A stretch of 64,000 bases of DNA, taken from Candidatus Francisella endociliophora. Its GTDB lineage: Bacteria; Pseudomonadota; Gammaproteobacteria; Francisellales; Francisellaceae. Below, piece after piece: positions 52,781 through 61,987 of this stretch (within the stretch, counting starts at the first letter, position 1; every line of letters begins with the position of its first letter). Location of the stretch: assembly GCF_000764555.1 (NCBI RefSeq), contig NZ_CP009574.1, positions 558,001 through 622,000 on the forward strand, in the 5' to 3' direction. The position numbers were made by a program, and so were the translations under genes. The notes beneath the pieces are model-generated. The model worked only from the letters and a program-made list of their open reading frames with translations, was not told the DNA's origin and did not search any database.

Positions 52781-53605
52781 TTATAACCAACCAAACCATG
52801 TCTCATACCAACTTGGTTCTTCCGTACCATCTGGTCGTAAATTTTTCAGGAACTTACTCTTTGGATAGTTTTTCTTAAGAACTCGAATATTTGCTTTAGC
52901 TTGATCAAATAATTTTAACTTATTATAAGCTCTTATTGTTAAGATCAAAGCATCCTCTGTCGATGTACTTTGAGGGTAATTCCTTACAACCTGAGAAGCC
53001 CTATCTATAGCTGCGTTATAAGCACCTCTTTTAAAATAAAAATGGGCTATATCATTATAATATTCTGCAACTACATTATTTATATAAACCATTCTACGTT
53101 TAGCATCCGGTACAAAACCCCCTTTTGGATCTAATTGCAAAGCTTTTTCAAAGTTTGTATAAGCATCCTTATATCCTGTTGGATCATGGAAATTCATATC
53201 ATACGGAGCATAGGTTTGTAAAAGACCTCGACCATCCTCAAAACCAACAACCCCAATCATATAGTACACATATCCTTTATATTTACTATAGGGATACATT
53301 TTTATAAACTGCTGTCCAAGAGCTAATGCCATAGTAGATTCATCATCCATATAGTAAACATATACTAAATCTACCATTCCTTTCTCGGCTAAAGGAGTAA
53401 ATGGATATTGAGCTACCAAAGATTTATAAGATCTAATAGAATCAAAATATTTTTCATTCTGCATCTGCTGATGCGCTTTTGCATAAATAAAGCTCGCTGT
53501 ATAGCCAGTATAAACTTGTGGCAATTCACTATCTTTTTTAGGTCCACAAGAACTTAAAGATAAAACTAGCAATATAGCGCCAATTAAATATAAAAACCTA
53601 GTCAT
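52781..53605 (-). CDS. bamD: Outer-membrane assembly lipoprotein BamD
   Basis: A 274-aa lipoprotein of the BAM complex that folds outer-membrane proteins. Signal MTRFLYLIGAILLVLSLSSC gives the lipobox Cys at residue 20; an upstream in-frame Met at 53680 is not needed. TPR-like repeats: YTASFIYAKAHQQMQNEKYFDSIRSYKSLVAQYPFTPLAEKG, MALALGQQFIKMYPYSKYKGYVYYMIG, and YFKRGAYNAAIDRASQVVRNYPQ. It is divergent from rluD, the same arrangement as yfiO (bamD)-rluD in E. coli. Confidence 0.94.
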   Translation of the reverse strand: MTRFLYLIGAILLVLSLSSCGPKKDSELPQVYTGYTASFIYAKAHQQMQNEKYFDSIRSYKSLVAQYPFTPLAEKGMVDLVYVYYMDDESTMALALGQQFIKMYPYSKYKGYVYYMIGVVGFEDGRGLLQTYAPYDMNFHDPTGYKDAYTNFEKALQLDPKGGFVPDAKRRMVYINNVVAEYYNDIAHFYFKRGAYNAAIDRASQVVRNYPQSTSTEDALILTIRAYNKLKLFDQAKANIRVLKKNYPKSKFLKNLRPDGTEEPSWYETWFGWL

Positions 53606-53692
53606 TTGATTAACTATCCTCAGAAATTTCTTATATAATTCTCTATAAAACAGAATACTTTTTATAAAAAAACGCATCAAGCGTATATTAAT

Positions 53693-54700
53693 ATGGCAAA
53701 TAATACACTATCAGATAGTTTTCATCAAAATATTCTTATGCAACCTGAACATGCTGGTAAAAGAATTGATGTGGCTATTAATGAACTATTTGAACAATTT
53801 TCTCGCTCTCAAATTCAAAAATGGATTAAAGAAGGTCTAATCAAAGTAAACGGTAATACGATAAAGGCAAAATATATAATATTAGGTGATGAAGAAATTG
53901 AAATAAATATCGAGTTACTCCCAACCAATGAATGGATTGCTGAAAATATTACATTAGATATAGTCTACGAAGATGATGATATTGTTGTTATCAACAAACC
54001 CATAAATATGGTTGTCCATCCAGGAGCTGGCAATATGACTGGTACAATATCAAACGCTCTATTATATCGCTATGCCAACCAAGACAAACTTCCTCGTGCA
54101 GGAATTGTACATCGTTTAGATAAAGACACCTCTGGACTAATGGTAGCTGCAAAAAGTAGTATTGCTTATCACAGCTTAGTACAACAACTATCTGATAGAA
54201 ATGTTTCTAGAAAGTATCTAGCTATAGTTGAAGGAGAGATTTATAGTGAAGGTACTATCAATGAACCTATAGGAAGAGATCCTAACAACCGTACAAAAAT
54301 GGCCATTAATTATAAAGGTAAGGATGCTATAACACATTACAAGCCTATCGATGTTTATAATGGTTTTACACTTATTGAATGTCAACTTGAAACAGGACGA
54401 ACTCACCAAATTAGAGTTCATATGAAAAGTATAAAGCACCCTCTTGTAGGTGATCAAACATATAACAAATCATCTGTAAGATTACAAAAGTTAGATATAG
54501 ATAATCCCGAACGCCAAGCATTACATGCTTATAAACTATCATTCACTCACCCTATCACAGGCAGATTAGCAAAATTTAAAAATAAACTCCCTGATGATAT
54601 GTTAGTTTTAAAAAATCAACTCGAACAAACTGTTGAGCATCTTTATGATGATTATGAAGATGATGATTTTGAAGATTTATGTGAATATGAATATGTTTAA
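53693..54700 (+). CDS. rluD: 23S rRNA pseudouridine synthase RluD
   Basis: A 335-aa enzyme making pseudouridines 1911/1915/1917 in helix 69 of 23S rRNA. It has an N-terminal S4 domain (RIDVAINELFEQFSRSQIQKWIKEGLIKVNG) and catalytic domain with HRLDKDTSGLMV (catalytic Asp), RKYLAIVEG, ETGRTHQIRVHM and HPLVGDQTYN. It is divergent from bamD. The 3' end overlaps or closely abuts the next gene's start. Confidence 0.95.
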   Translation: MANNTLSDSFHQNILMQPEHAGKRIDVAINELFEQFSRSQIQKWIKEGLIKVNGNTIKAKYIILGDEEIEINIELLPTNEWIAENITLDIVYEDDDIVVINKPINMVVHPGAGNMTGTISNALLYRYANQDKLPRAGIVHRLDKDTSGLMVAAKSSIAYHSLVQQLSDRNVSRKYLAIVEGEIYSEGTINEPIGRDPNNRTKMAINYKGKDAITHYKPIDVYNGFTLIECQLETGRTHQIRVHMKSIKHPLVGDQTYNKSSVRLQKLDIDNPERQALHAYKLSFTHPITGRLAKFKNKLPDDMLVLKNQLEQTVEHLYDDYEDDDFEDLCEYEYV

Positions 54701-55490
54701 GAAAAAAAATATAATCAAATATATCTGTATACCTATTTTCCTAATAATTCTTGCAGGTATACTAAGTTATGAAGAAGAAATCCAATATACGCCTGGAGAC
54801 TACTCTTTGGAATCAACATTTCCTAAAGAGGCTGATAAACCTGATTTTTCATCAATAGAAGATTTCAAAGCTAAGAAAAAAGCTTTTATTAAATATATGC
54901 TTGAAAATATCAAGCAAGCTAATAAAGAAATCTGTTTACAAAAAAAACAAATGGCCCAACTAGAAAAAGTTCTAGATAAAGGTAAACGACTTAATAAAAG
55001 ACAAATTAAAAAACTTAATGTTTACTTACAATACTATAAAGTAGAATCGTCTCATACTACACATGACGAAATAGAACTACTTAAGCTAAAAGCTGGTATG
55101 GTGCCAACTAGCTTTGTACTTGCTCAGGCCATATTAGAAAGTGGTTGGGGAACTTCACGGTTTGCTAAAAACTATAATAATTACTTTGGTTTACACTGCG
55201 CTTATAAAGGCTGTGGTGTAAAAGCTAAAAATGCAGATGTATATTTAGAGACTTTCAGTGATGCTGCAGAAAGTGTATTAGGTTACTATCGCAGACTTAA
55301 CACTGGCTCAAGTTTTAAAGAATTTAGAATAACTAGAGCGGAAGTAGACAATAATAAAAAATCAAAAAAAAGATTGCTAGATACTCTCGAAAATTATTCA
55401 GAGCTTCAAGATGGTGAATATAAAAATAGGCTTATTTCTGTAATTAAACACAATAACCTCACTCAATACGATTCTGATAAGTATTGCTAA
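54687..55490 (+). CDS. Membrane-anchored glucosaminidase-domain protein (Bax/FlgJ-like)
   Basis: About 267 aa. It has one N-terminal helix (IIKYICIPIFLIILAGILS) as signal-anchor, then a charged linker. The C-terminal glucosaminidase domain has PTSFVLAQAILESGWGTSRFAKNYNNYFGLHC, with the catalytic Glu in AILESGWG, and YLETFSDAAESVLGYYRRLNT. It would cleave the GlcNAc-MurNAc bond in peptidoglycan from the periplasm, as in Bax or FlgJ. The start is uncertain: ATG 54687 or 54693, both inside the last codons of rluD. Confidence 0.85.
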   Translation: MNMFKKKNIIKYICIPIFLIILAGILSYEEEIQYTPGDYSLESTFPKEADKPDFSSIEDFKAKKKAFIKYMLENIKQANKEICLQKKQMAQLEKVLDKGKRLNKRQIKKLNVYLQYYKVESSHTTHDEIELLKLKAGMVPTSFVLAQAILESGWGTSRFAKNYNNYFGLHCAYKGCGVKAKNADVYLETFSDAAESVLGYYRRLNTGSSFKEFRITRAEVDNNKKSKKRLLDTLENYSELQDGEYKNRLISVIKHNNLTQYDSDKYC

Positions 55491-55570
55491 TACTTCAAAC
55501 TTATACATTGGTAATTAATATACTTTTTTAGTATATTAGATATTAACATTATCCTTACTAGTTGAAATAA

Positions 55571-56671
55571 ATGGAAATACAAGTCAAAGAAGATACTATT
55601 TATTTTCAAGGTTTAATGACCCTAAAAGAGATTAATCCCAAACAAGTAGAAAAAAAGATTAACCATTCAAAAAAGCAAATAACAAAAGTCGATATTAGCC
55701 AAATAAATGCTTTAGATACTGCAGGGGCTTATTTTATTATTAGAACAGCTGCCAGCTTAAATATAAACAAAGAACAAATCATTATAAATAATGATAAAAA
55801 TAGAAAGATGATAGAGCTTGTCACCAAGAACTATCCAACAAAAGATGATGAAAAATTTATAAATAAATCAAATGTCGTTTTTAATAGTATTTATACTTTA
55901 GGAAGAAATACAAATAATCTTCTTTCAGAAATAAAGACAAGTATAGGTTTCCTTGGCGCTGTATTTTTAGGATATTTAGTCCTAATTCGTAAGCCTTACA
56001 AATCTTTTTTCTCAATAGTATTAAATATAGCCTATGATTCAACGATTAAAGCTCTGGGCATCGTAATGCTTTTATCATTAATTATTGGGTTAGTTCTAAC
56101 ATACCTGCCTCTTAATTTAATGATGCAATATGGTACGCAAATCTTTGTTGTAGATATGCTTGGCATTTCGTCTTTTAGAGAGTTTGCTCCCTTATTTACC
56201 GCGATTATTATTGCTGGTAGAAGTGGTTCTGCATTTACTTCAGAAATAGGAATCATGAAAGTTAATGAAGAGATTGATGCTCTTCAAACTATAGGTGAAG
56301 ATCCTATGCAAAGGCTTGTTTTGCCTAGAATTACTGCGCTAATAATTAGCTTACCTGTGCTTGCAGCTGTTGCCATGATAGCAAATATCCTTGGTGGTAT
56401 GATAATAGCAGATGTAATAGCAGGAATCACTCCTTTGCAATTTATTGAAAGACTATTTTCTCATGTAAGTGTTAATCACTTTTATATAGGCCTTTTAAAA
56501 ACACCATTTTTTGCTCTAGTAATAGCGGGGATTGGGTGTCATCAAGGCATGTCTGTTAAACGAGACTCACAAAGTGTTGGTAAGGCAACTACAACAAGTG
56601 TTGTATATTCGATATTTTTAATAATAGTAGTAGATGCTATTTTTGCAGTAGCACTTAACGGTGTAGCTTAG
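55571..56671 (+). CDS. mlaE: Mla-type lipid ABC transporter permease with fused STAS domain (MlaB-MlaE)
   Basis: A 366-aa protein. Residues 1 to about 95 resemble a STAS domain (KVDISQINALDTAGAYFIIRTA), which in E. coli is the separate MlaB. Residues about 115-366 are the MlaE permease with GYLVLIRKPY, APLFTAIIIAGRSGSAFTSEIGIMKVNEEIDALQTIGEDP (signature) and five or six membrane helices. It forms the inner-membrane complex that moves phospholipids between inner and outer membranes with MlaF and MlaD, encoded downstream. The following gene starts 12 bp after. Confidence 0.93.
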   Translation: MEIQVKEDTIYFQGLMTLKEINPKQVEKKINHSKKQITKVDISQINALDTAGAYFIIRTAASLNINKEQIIINNDKNRKMIELVTKNYPTKDDEKFINKSNVVFNSIYTLGRNTNNLLSEIKTSIGFLGAVFLGYLVLIRKPYKSFFSIVLNIAYDSTIKALGIVMLLSLIIGLVLTYLPLNLMMQYGTQIFVVDMLGISSFREFAPLFTAIIIAGRSGSAFTSEIGIMKVNEEIDALQTIGEDPMQRLVLPRITALIISLPVLAAVAMIANILGGMIIADVIAGITPLQFIERLFSHVSVNHFYIGLLKTPFFALVIAGIGCHQGMSVKRDSQSVGKATTTSVVYSIFLIIVVDAIFAVALNGVA

Positions 56672-56683
56672 AGGAGAAAATGA

Positions 56684-57442
56684 ATGAGTGAAAGCATTAT
56701 TCAAGTAAGAGATCTAAGCACAAAATTTGGTAAAGAATGGATTCATAGAGATCTAAACTTAGATATTCCTCCAGAAAAAATCAGTTGCATAATTGGCGCT
56801 AGCGGCTGCGGCAAAACAACTCTTATGCGTGAGATTCTTATGCTACAGCCTATTTATTCTGGAAAAATATTTCTGCTTGGACAAGAAATATCTAAACTAG
56901 CTGATAATCCAATCAAACGTAAACAAATATCTAGCAGCATGAGTATGATGTTTCAACACTGTGCTTTATTTTCATCTTTAACAAACCTTGAAAATGTTAT
57001 ATTCCCGCTTAAGCAACATACAAAACTACCGGTAGATATTCTTATTGATATAGCAATAGTAAAACTAAAAATGGTAGGACTAAAAGAAGAAGCATTTAAC
57101 AAATACCCTTCTGAGATTAGTGGAGGTATGTTAAAGAGGGTTGCTTTAGCTAGAACAATAGTATTAGACCCTAAAGTTGTATTTCTGGATGAGCCAAATG
57201 CAGGTCTTGATCCTTATTCAGCAAGAGCTATGGATGAACTTATCCTATACTTAAAAGAGGAACTTAAAATGTCTGTTGTTATGATTACACATGACTTGAG
57301 CACTATCTGGAACATTGTTGATGATATTATATACATGGATGAGAAAAAAATTATGCTACATGATACAGTTGATATTGTATCCAAACAAATACAATACGAT
57401 AGTATAAGAAAGTTTTTTGACTCACATAATGAAGGTAAATAG
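56684..57442 (+). CDS. mlaF: Mla-type ABC transporter ATPase
   Basis: A 252-aa ATP-binding subunit. Walker A is GASGCGKTT, the Q-loop lies in SMMFQHCALFSSLT, the signature is EISGGMLKRVALA (with the MLKR variant usual in MlaF), Walker B is VVFLDEPNAGLDP and the H-loop is MITHDLS. It energises the MlaE permease. It starts at ATG 56684 after AGAGGAGAAA and is followed 14 bp later by mlaD. Confidence 0.95.
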   Translation: MSESIIQVRDLSTKFGKEWIHRDLNLDIPPEKISCIIGASGCGKTTLMREILMLQPIYSGKIFLLGQEISKLADNPIKRKQISSSMSMMFQHCALFSSLTNLENVIFPLKQHTKLPVDILIDIAIVKLKMVGLKEEAFNKYPSEISGGMLKRVALARTIVLDPKVVFLDEPNAGLDPYSARAMDELILYLKEELKMSVVMITHDLSTIWNIVDDIIYMDEKKIMLHDTVDIVSKQIQYDSIRKFFDSHNEGK

Positions 57443-57456
57443 TAGGAGCTTATATA

Positions 57457-58182
57457 ATGAATGAAAATAGTATAAAAAACCTTATTGCGGGACTATTCGT
57501 GATTTTTATGGTATTTGTGATGATATTTATCGGCTTCTTTTTATCAGGTGGCTTTAAAAATCAAGATACAACTGAATTTGTTTCAAATTTCAAAAGTATT
57601 TCGGGGCTAAACGTCGGATCAGATGTATCTTATAAAGGATTTAATGTAGGTAAAGTCTCTGATATTTCGATAAATAAACATAACCCTAAACTTGTTAGCG
57701 TATATATGAAAATAAACAGTCAAATACCAATATATAAGCAAACTGTAGCAACATTGCAAACCATAGGCATAACTGGTCAATCTAAGATAGAACTTGCTCT
57801 CGATATTGGGAAAAATGATATAGGTCTTGATCTTATAACAAAACAAAAAGGTAAAACACCTGAAATAAAATCCAAACCTTCACAATTTGAAAGCATTCTA
57901 AATAAAGTCAGTGGAATAGCAGATTCTCTAGAAAAAATTTCTAATAAATTTAATAAAATGATGTCCCCTCAAAATTTAGATAGATTCAATGAATTTACTG
58001 ACAGTATAAATATATTACTTTACAACCTAAGCAACTCTTCAATTTACTTAAATAAAACACTCATGAATTTTAATGAAACCATGTCTGAAGGACAAGAAAC
58101 TATTACCCGCCTAAATGATGTAATGAAAATGGTTCAATATGACCCATCAATTGTTGTTAGAGGTGTAGAACATAAGGATTAA
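57457..58182 (+). CDS. mlaD: Mla-type MCE-domain substrate-binding protein
   Basis: A 241-aa protein with one N-terminal membrane helix (NLIAGLFVIFMVFVMIFIGFFLSGG) and an MCE domain (about 35-130) with VSNFKSISGLNVGSDVSYKGFNVGKVSDISI and ATLQTIGITGQSKIELAL. The C-terminal half is a long amphipathic helix. MlaD hexamers hold lipid in the periplasm on the MlaFE complex. No mlaC (soluble carrier) gene follows, unlike the E. coli operon. Confidence 0.93.
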   Translation: MNENSIKNLIAGLFVIFMVFVMIFIGFFLSGGFKNQDTTEFVSNFKSISGLNVGSDVSYKGFNVGKVSDISINKHNPKLVSVYMKINSQIPIYKQTVATLQTIGITGQSKIELALDIGKNDIGLDLITKQKGKTPEIKSKPSQFESILNKVSGIADSLEKISNKFNKMMSPQNLDRFNEFTDSINILLYNLSNSSIYLNKTLMNFNETMSEGQETITRLNDVMKMVQYDPSIVVRGVEHKD

Positions 58183-58186
58183 AACT

Positions 58187-58879
58187 ATGAAAAAATATTT
58201 ACTACTTTTTATTACTATATTATTACCTTTTGAAATATTTGCTTTTTCACTGGTTGGTGACCCTGTTGCTGTCCCATCTCAAAAAGAATACATCATATAT
58301 AGCAAGCAGATAGAGACCGAATCATTGCCTAATGTTGAAAATGCTGATATTGATACAACATTATTAATATATAACATCCAAACCCAAGTATCCAAAGCAA
58401 CTCAGATGTTTTATATTAAAAATCATGAACTACTTCCTTTCAAAAATAGTTCATGGGCAATCCCTGTATCAAAAATGCTAACAGTTGCTACTTTCGAATA
58501 TATTTTAGACCATAACTTAGTTAGTAGTTTAGCATTTCAAGATATAAACATTCGTCAAGATTTCACACTATCTGGCACTACTCCATATGGACCAATATTA
58601 GATTTAGATAATAATGAATTTTTCTTTTATATAACTTTTTATCTAAAAAATGAAGCAACTGGAGAAACTATAATAAAAACTTTCAAATATCACCATCAGA
58701 TAAAAGATGAAGATGTTAACCCAAGTAAATATGCAGAACTAACTAGTACAGGTCTTACTAGTATACTATCTAGATTAGAGCCATGGCTAATAGAAAATCT
58801 ACAAAAACAAAAAGCAAAAAATAAAGCGACTCCTGCAAATAATGCGGAATCGCTTTTCAAAATAGCGACTAAGCAATAA
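58187..58879 (+). CDS. ABC-transport auxiliary component (PqiC/ABC_trans_aux-like), periplasmic
   Basis: A 230-aa protein with a signal peptide (MKKYLLLFITILLPFEIFAFS) and no cysteine anywhere, so it is not the usual lipoprotein of this family. The core TQMFYIKNHELLPFKNSSWAIPVSKMLTVATFEYIL fits the ABC_trans_aux pattern (Y...hEL.pf..s.Wa.Pv..mL). It would act as the outer-membrane-side partner of the MCE transporter, as PqiC does. It is the last gene of the Mla-type operon, 4 bp after mlaD, and overlaps the convergent DUF445 gene by 11 bp. Confidence 0.75.
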   Translation: MKKYLLLFITILLPFEIFAFSLVGDPVAVPSQKEYIIYSKQIETESLPNVENADIDTTLLIYNIQTQVSKATQMFYIKNHELLPFKNSSWAIPVSKMLTVATFEYILDHNLVSSLAFQDINIRQDFTLSGTTPYGPILDLDNNEFFFYITFYLKNEATGETIIKTFKYHHQIKDEDVNPSKYAELTSTGLTSILSRLEPWLIENLQKQKAKNKATPANNAESLFKIATKQ

Positions 58880-59555
58880 AGCTAGCTCCTAAACCTATTA
58901 AGCCTCCAAAAACACCTCCCCATACAACTAACCATCCAAGATGTTCACGAATAATTTTTTGAATCATCTCTTTTACCATAATAGGTGTTAGCTCCTCTAA
59001 TCTATTATCTATAACTTTCTCTATTTTTTCTGAAGCTTTTTGGGAAATTGAATCACTATTTATATCTAACTCGGAAATTAGTTCTAAAACCTTAGAATCC
59101 AATTTTTTGATAAATGGCTCTCTCAGCCCTTCAAGAGCATCCCTACCACCTAAAAACATATCTATCATTGAACCATATTTACTACTCATTAACATCTCAA
59201 CAAAACTATCAAATATTTTATTGTAATCGATCTTTGATGCTAGTGTATTACTGAGATACTTTTTAATATCTTCACTAGCAAGAAATTTATTTAGATTCTC
59301 TTGTGAGAAAAACTGTTCCATAATCATTTTTTTTATTGCTCTTTTAAAGCTTTCAAATTTATTAGGAATAATTCCTGAACCATATAGAAATGGAATTTTT
59401 TCAAAAAGCATATAGATAGCTATCCAATTGGTTAATGCTCCTGATAAAGCATAAAACCCTATATTTTTGATATGTGGTTCAACAAAATACCAACCAACCC
59501 CAGCTAAAACTAGAGCTATTAAGTTAGTCATAAAACTTTTATTAAATACATTCAT
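58869..59555 (-). CDS. DUF445 family membrane protein
   Basis: A 228-aa protein with membrane segments at both ends (LIALVLAGVGWYFVEPHIKNIGFYALSGALTNWIAIYMLFE and LVVWGGVFGGLIGLGASFIA) and a helical cytosolic middle. The GALTNWIAIYMLFEKIPFLYGSGIIP block is the DUF445 signature. Function is unknown in general; some members are called YheB-like. It is convergent with the Mla-type operon, sharing the last bases. Confidence 0.87.
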   Translation of the reverse strand: MNVFNKSFMTNLIALVLAGVGWYFVEPHIKNIGFYALSGALTNWIAIYMLFEKIPFLYGSGIIPNKFESFKRAIKKMIMEQFFSQENLNKFLASEDIKKYLSNTLASKIDYNKIFDSFVEMLMSSKYGSMIDMFLGGRDALEGLREPFIKKLDSKVLELISELDINSDSISQKASEKIEKVIDNRLEELTPIMVKEMIQKIIREHLGWLVVWGGVFGGLIGLGASFIA

Positions 59556-59623
59556 AATTACCTACTTTTTGTTAACTTTAAAACTTATAATAAGAGCTAA
59601 GTATTTTATCAAATAAAATTTTT

Positions 59624-60349
59624 ATGAGAACTATTAGAGGATTTTTTGCTGAAATTTCACAAGAAAATAGAAATTTAGCAATTTCTGGAGAATACTATAA
59701 TTACTTCAAAAATGTCCTTAGATTAAAAAAATCTGACACTATTGAGCTTTTTAATAACAAAGACGGTCTCCAATACAAAACAAAAATCATATCTATAGAT
59801 AATAAAGCTATCAACCTTGAAGTGATTGACTCAAGAATAGTAGAAAATGAAAACCCATATACAACAAACCTTTATCAATCTTTAATAAAAAATGAAAATT
59901 TTGAACTGGTTATCCAAAAGGCTACGGAGCTTGGAGTAAATAATATTTATCCAATTATTACTGAATATACAAATCATAAATTTGATAAAAAAGGATTTAG
60001 TAAAAAAATAGAAAGATGGAATAAAATTGCTATATCAGCCACAGAGCAATGTGGGCGAGTATTTATTCCAACAATTCACACTCCTATAGAACTAACAAAT
60101 ATCAAATATTCATTGGAGGATCTTAACCTAACACTTTGCCCTTATTCAAAAACAACTGATGACTTTAAAACTAAAGTACAAAACCACTCTAACATAAATA
60201 TTTTTATAGGCCCGGAAGGTGGCTTTAGTGATAATGAAATGTCACTATTTAAGCAAGTGGATTTTAAAATGATAAATCTAGGAAAAAGAATACTAAAAGC
60301 TGAAACTGCTCCTATAAATATATTCTCTATAATAAATTTTCTCAAATAA
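59624..60349 (+). CDS. rsmE: 16S rRNA (uracil1498-N3)-methyltransferase
   Basis: A 241-aa SPOUT-class methyltransferase acting on 30S U1498. N-terminal PUA-like part (HYFKNVLRLKKSDTIELFNNKDG-type, here YYNYFKNVLRLKKSD). C-terminal knot with IQKATELGVNNIYPIITEY, RWNKIAISATEQCGR, IFIGPEGGFSDNEM and LGKRILKAETAPI. It is monocistronic in appearance, with 81 bp before the next gene. Confidence 0.95.
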   Translation: MRTIRGFFAEISQENRNLAISGEYYNYFKNVLRLKKSDTIELFNNKDGLQYKTKIISIDNKAINLEVIDSRIVENENPYTTNLYQSLIKNENFELVIQKATELGVNNIYPIITEYTNHKFDKKGFSKKIERWNKIAISATEQCGRVFIPTIHTPIELTNIKYSLEDLNLTLCPYSKTTDDFKTKVQNHSNINIFIGPEGGFSDNEMSLFKQVDFKMINLGKRILKAETAPINIFSIINFLK

Positions 60350-60436
60350 GCATTAAATCTTTATTGCAAAAGGCTTAGCCTAGTGCTTTAATAAATATTT
60401 TAGTCCTTTTAATATTTTTAATATCAGGAGATGCTT

Positions 60437-61921
60437 ATGCAAAATAATAATAAAACGCTTTCTGCCCCATTCTGGATAGTGTGGGGAATAGAATTTTGGG
60501 AAAGATTTGGTTTCTATGGATTCCAAGCAATTATTGCTCTTTACTTCACCCAGAAGCTTGGTCTAAGTGAAAAAGAAACTATCTATCTTATGGGATCTTT
60601 TTTTGCTTTTACATTTGGCTTTATTTGGGTTGGTGGACTTATAGGTGACAAAGTTTTTGGAGCTAAGCGAACAATCTTAATTGGTGCTACAGTACTTTGT
60701 TTATCCTATTTAGGCTTTATCTTTGCTAACAGCGAGACTATTTACTATATTTTTGCAGGAATTATTATTGGTAATGCAATATTCAAAGCTAATCCTTCTT
60801 CACTAATTTCAAAAATGTTTGAAAAAGGCGATGGTCGCTTAAATAGTGCTATGACTCTTTACTACTTAGCCATTAATATTGGTGGATTAGTATGTATGGC
60901 TCTAACTCCAGTAATATCAGAAGCCTACGGATATACGCAAGCATTTGTTCTTTGCGGTGTTGGATTAATTGTAGGTATAATTGGCTTTATCTTATTCTAT
61001 AAGAAGATGGATGGTCTAGACACTGAAGCAGGTAGACACCCTGTTAATAAGACTCATGCAATTTATACTTTAGCTGGTGGAATTGCTGCTTTTCTTATAA
61101 TAGCCAATATATTACCTAACACTACTTTATGTATAGAACTAACTGCTGTTGTAGTTACTATTGCTACTGTATATTTCTTATACATTGCTCTTAATCTAGA
61201 ATCATACGAAAGAAATAGAATGCTAGTTGCTTTTGTCTTAATTATTGAAGCAATATTTTTCTATTCTTTATACTTCCAGATGCCTACAACTCTTACTTTT
61301 TTCGCAAAACATAACGTTGAGCTTTCAATATTTGGCTGGCATGTCCCTGCAGCACAATATCAATTTTTAAACCCTCTTTGGATATTGATATTTTCGCCAA
61401 TATTAGCTGTAGTATATAAAAAAAGTAAACTTACTCATGCCACTAAATTCTGTATCGGTACTGCATTAATGTGTGTTTCTTATGCTACTTTATACTGTAC
61501 AAAATATTTTGCTACTGAGTCTATTGTATCTGGAAACTGGTTAGTTTTATCCTATGCTAGTTCATCTTTAGGTGAACTATTAATATCAGGATTAGGTCTT
61601 GCCATGGTTGCAGAATTATGTCCTGCTTTTATTTCAGGTTTTGTAATGGGCTTCTGGTTTTTAGCTACAATGATTGCATCATATATTGCATCATATATAG
61701 GATCTTTTATAGCACTACCTCACAATAGTGAAATCATATCTAAACAACAAAGTCTAGAAACATATACATCGGTATTCGGCTATATAGCAGTTGGTATTTT
61801 AATAATAACGATCATAATGATTGCTCTTACACCAATATTAAATAAATATACAAATAAGATAAAAGTTGTGGAAGACCATAAAGCCGATATTGATAATGTG
61901 ACTTATCATCCAGAAACATAA
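60437..61921 (+). CDS. POT-family proton-dependent peptide transporter (second)
   Basis: A 494-aa MFS protein with about 14 helices and the canonical ExxERFGFYGFQAI motif (here EFWERFGFYGFQAII), GGLIGDKVFGAKRTILIG, and YYLAINIGGLVCMAL. It resembles DtpA/YdgR transporters of di- and tripeptides. ATG 60437 is chosen over ATG 60431 because the AGGAG site would touch the first. Its paralogue at 32.5 kb is more divergent. Francisellaceae are amino-acid auxotrophs with several such carriers. Confidence 0.93.
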   Translation: MQNNNKTLSAPFWIVWGIEFWERFGFYGFQAIIALYFTQKLGLSEKETIYLMGSFFAFTFGFIWVGGLIGDKVFGAKRTILIGATVLCLSYLGFIFANSETIYYIFAGIIIGNAIFKANPSSLISKMFEKGDGRLNSAMTLYYLAINIGGLVCMALTPVISEAYGYTQAFVLCGVGLIVGIIGFILFYKKMDGLDTEAGRHPVNKTHAIYTLAGGIAAFLIIANILPNTTLCIELTAVVVTIATVYFLYIALNLESYERNRMLVAFVLIIEAIFFYSLYFQMPTTLTFFAKHNVELSIFGWHVPAAQYQFLNPLWILIFSPILAVVYKKSKLTHATKFCIGTALMCVSYATLYCTKYFATESIVSGNWLVLSYASSSLGELLISGLGLAMVAELCPAFISGFVMGFWFLATMIASYIASYIGSFIALPHNSEIISKQQSLETYTSVFGYIAVGILIITIIMIALTPILNKYTNKIKVVEDHKADIDNVTYHPET

Positions 61922-61987
61922 TTTCTATCTATTTCAAAAGCTCTTTTTTTGCTAGAATAACTCTAATATTTAGCAACTTTTTTAATT

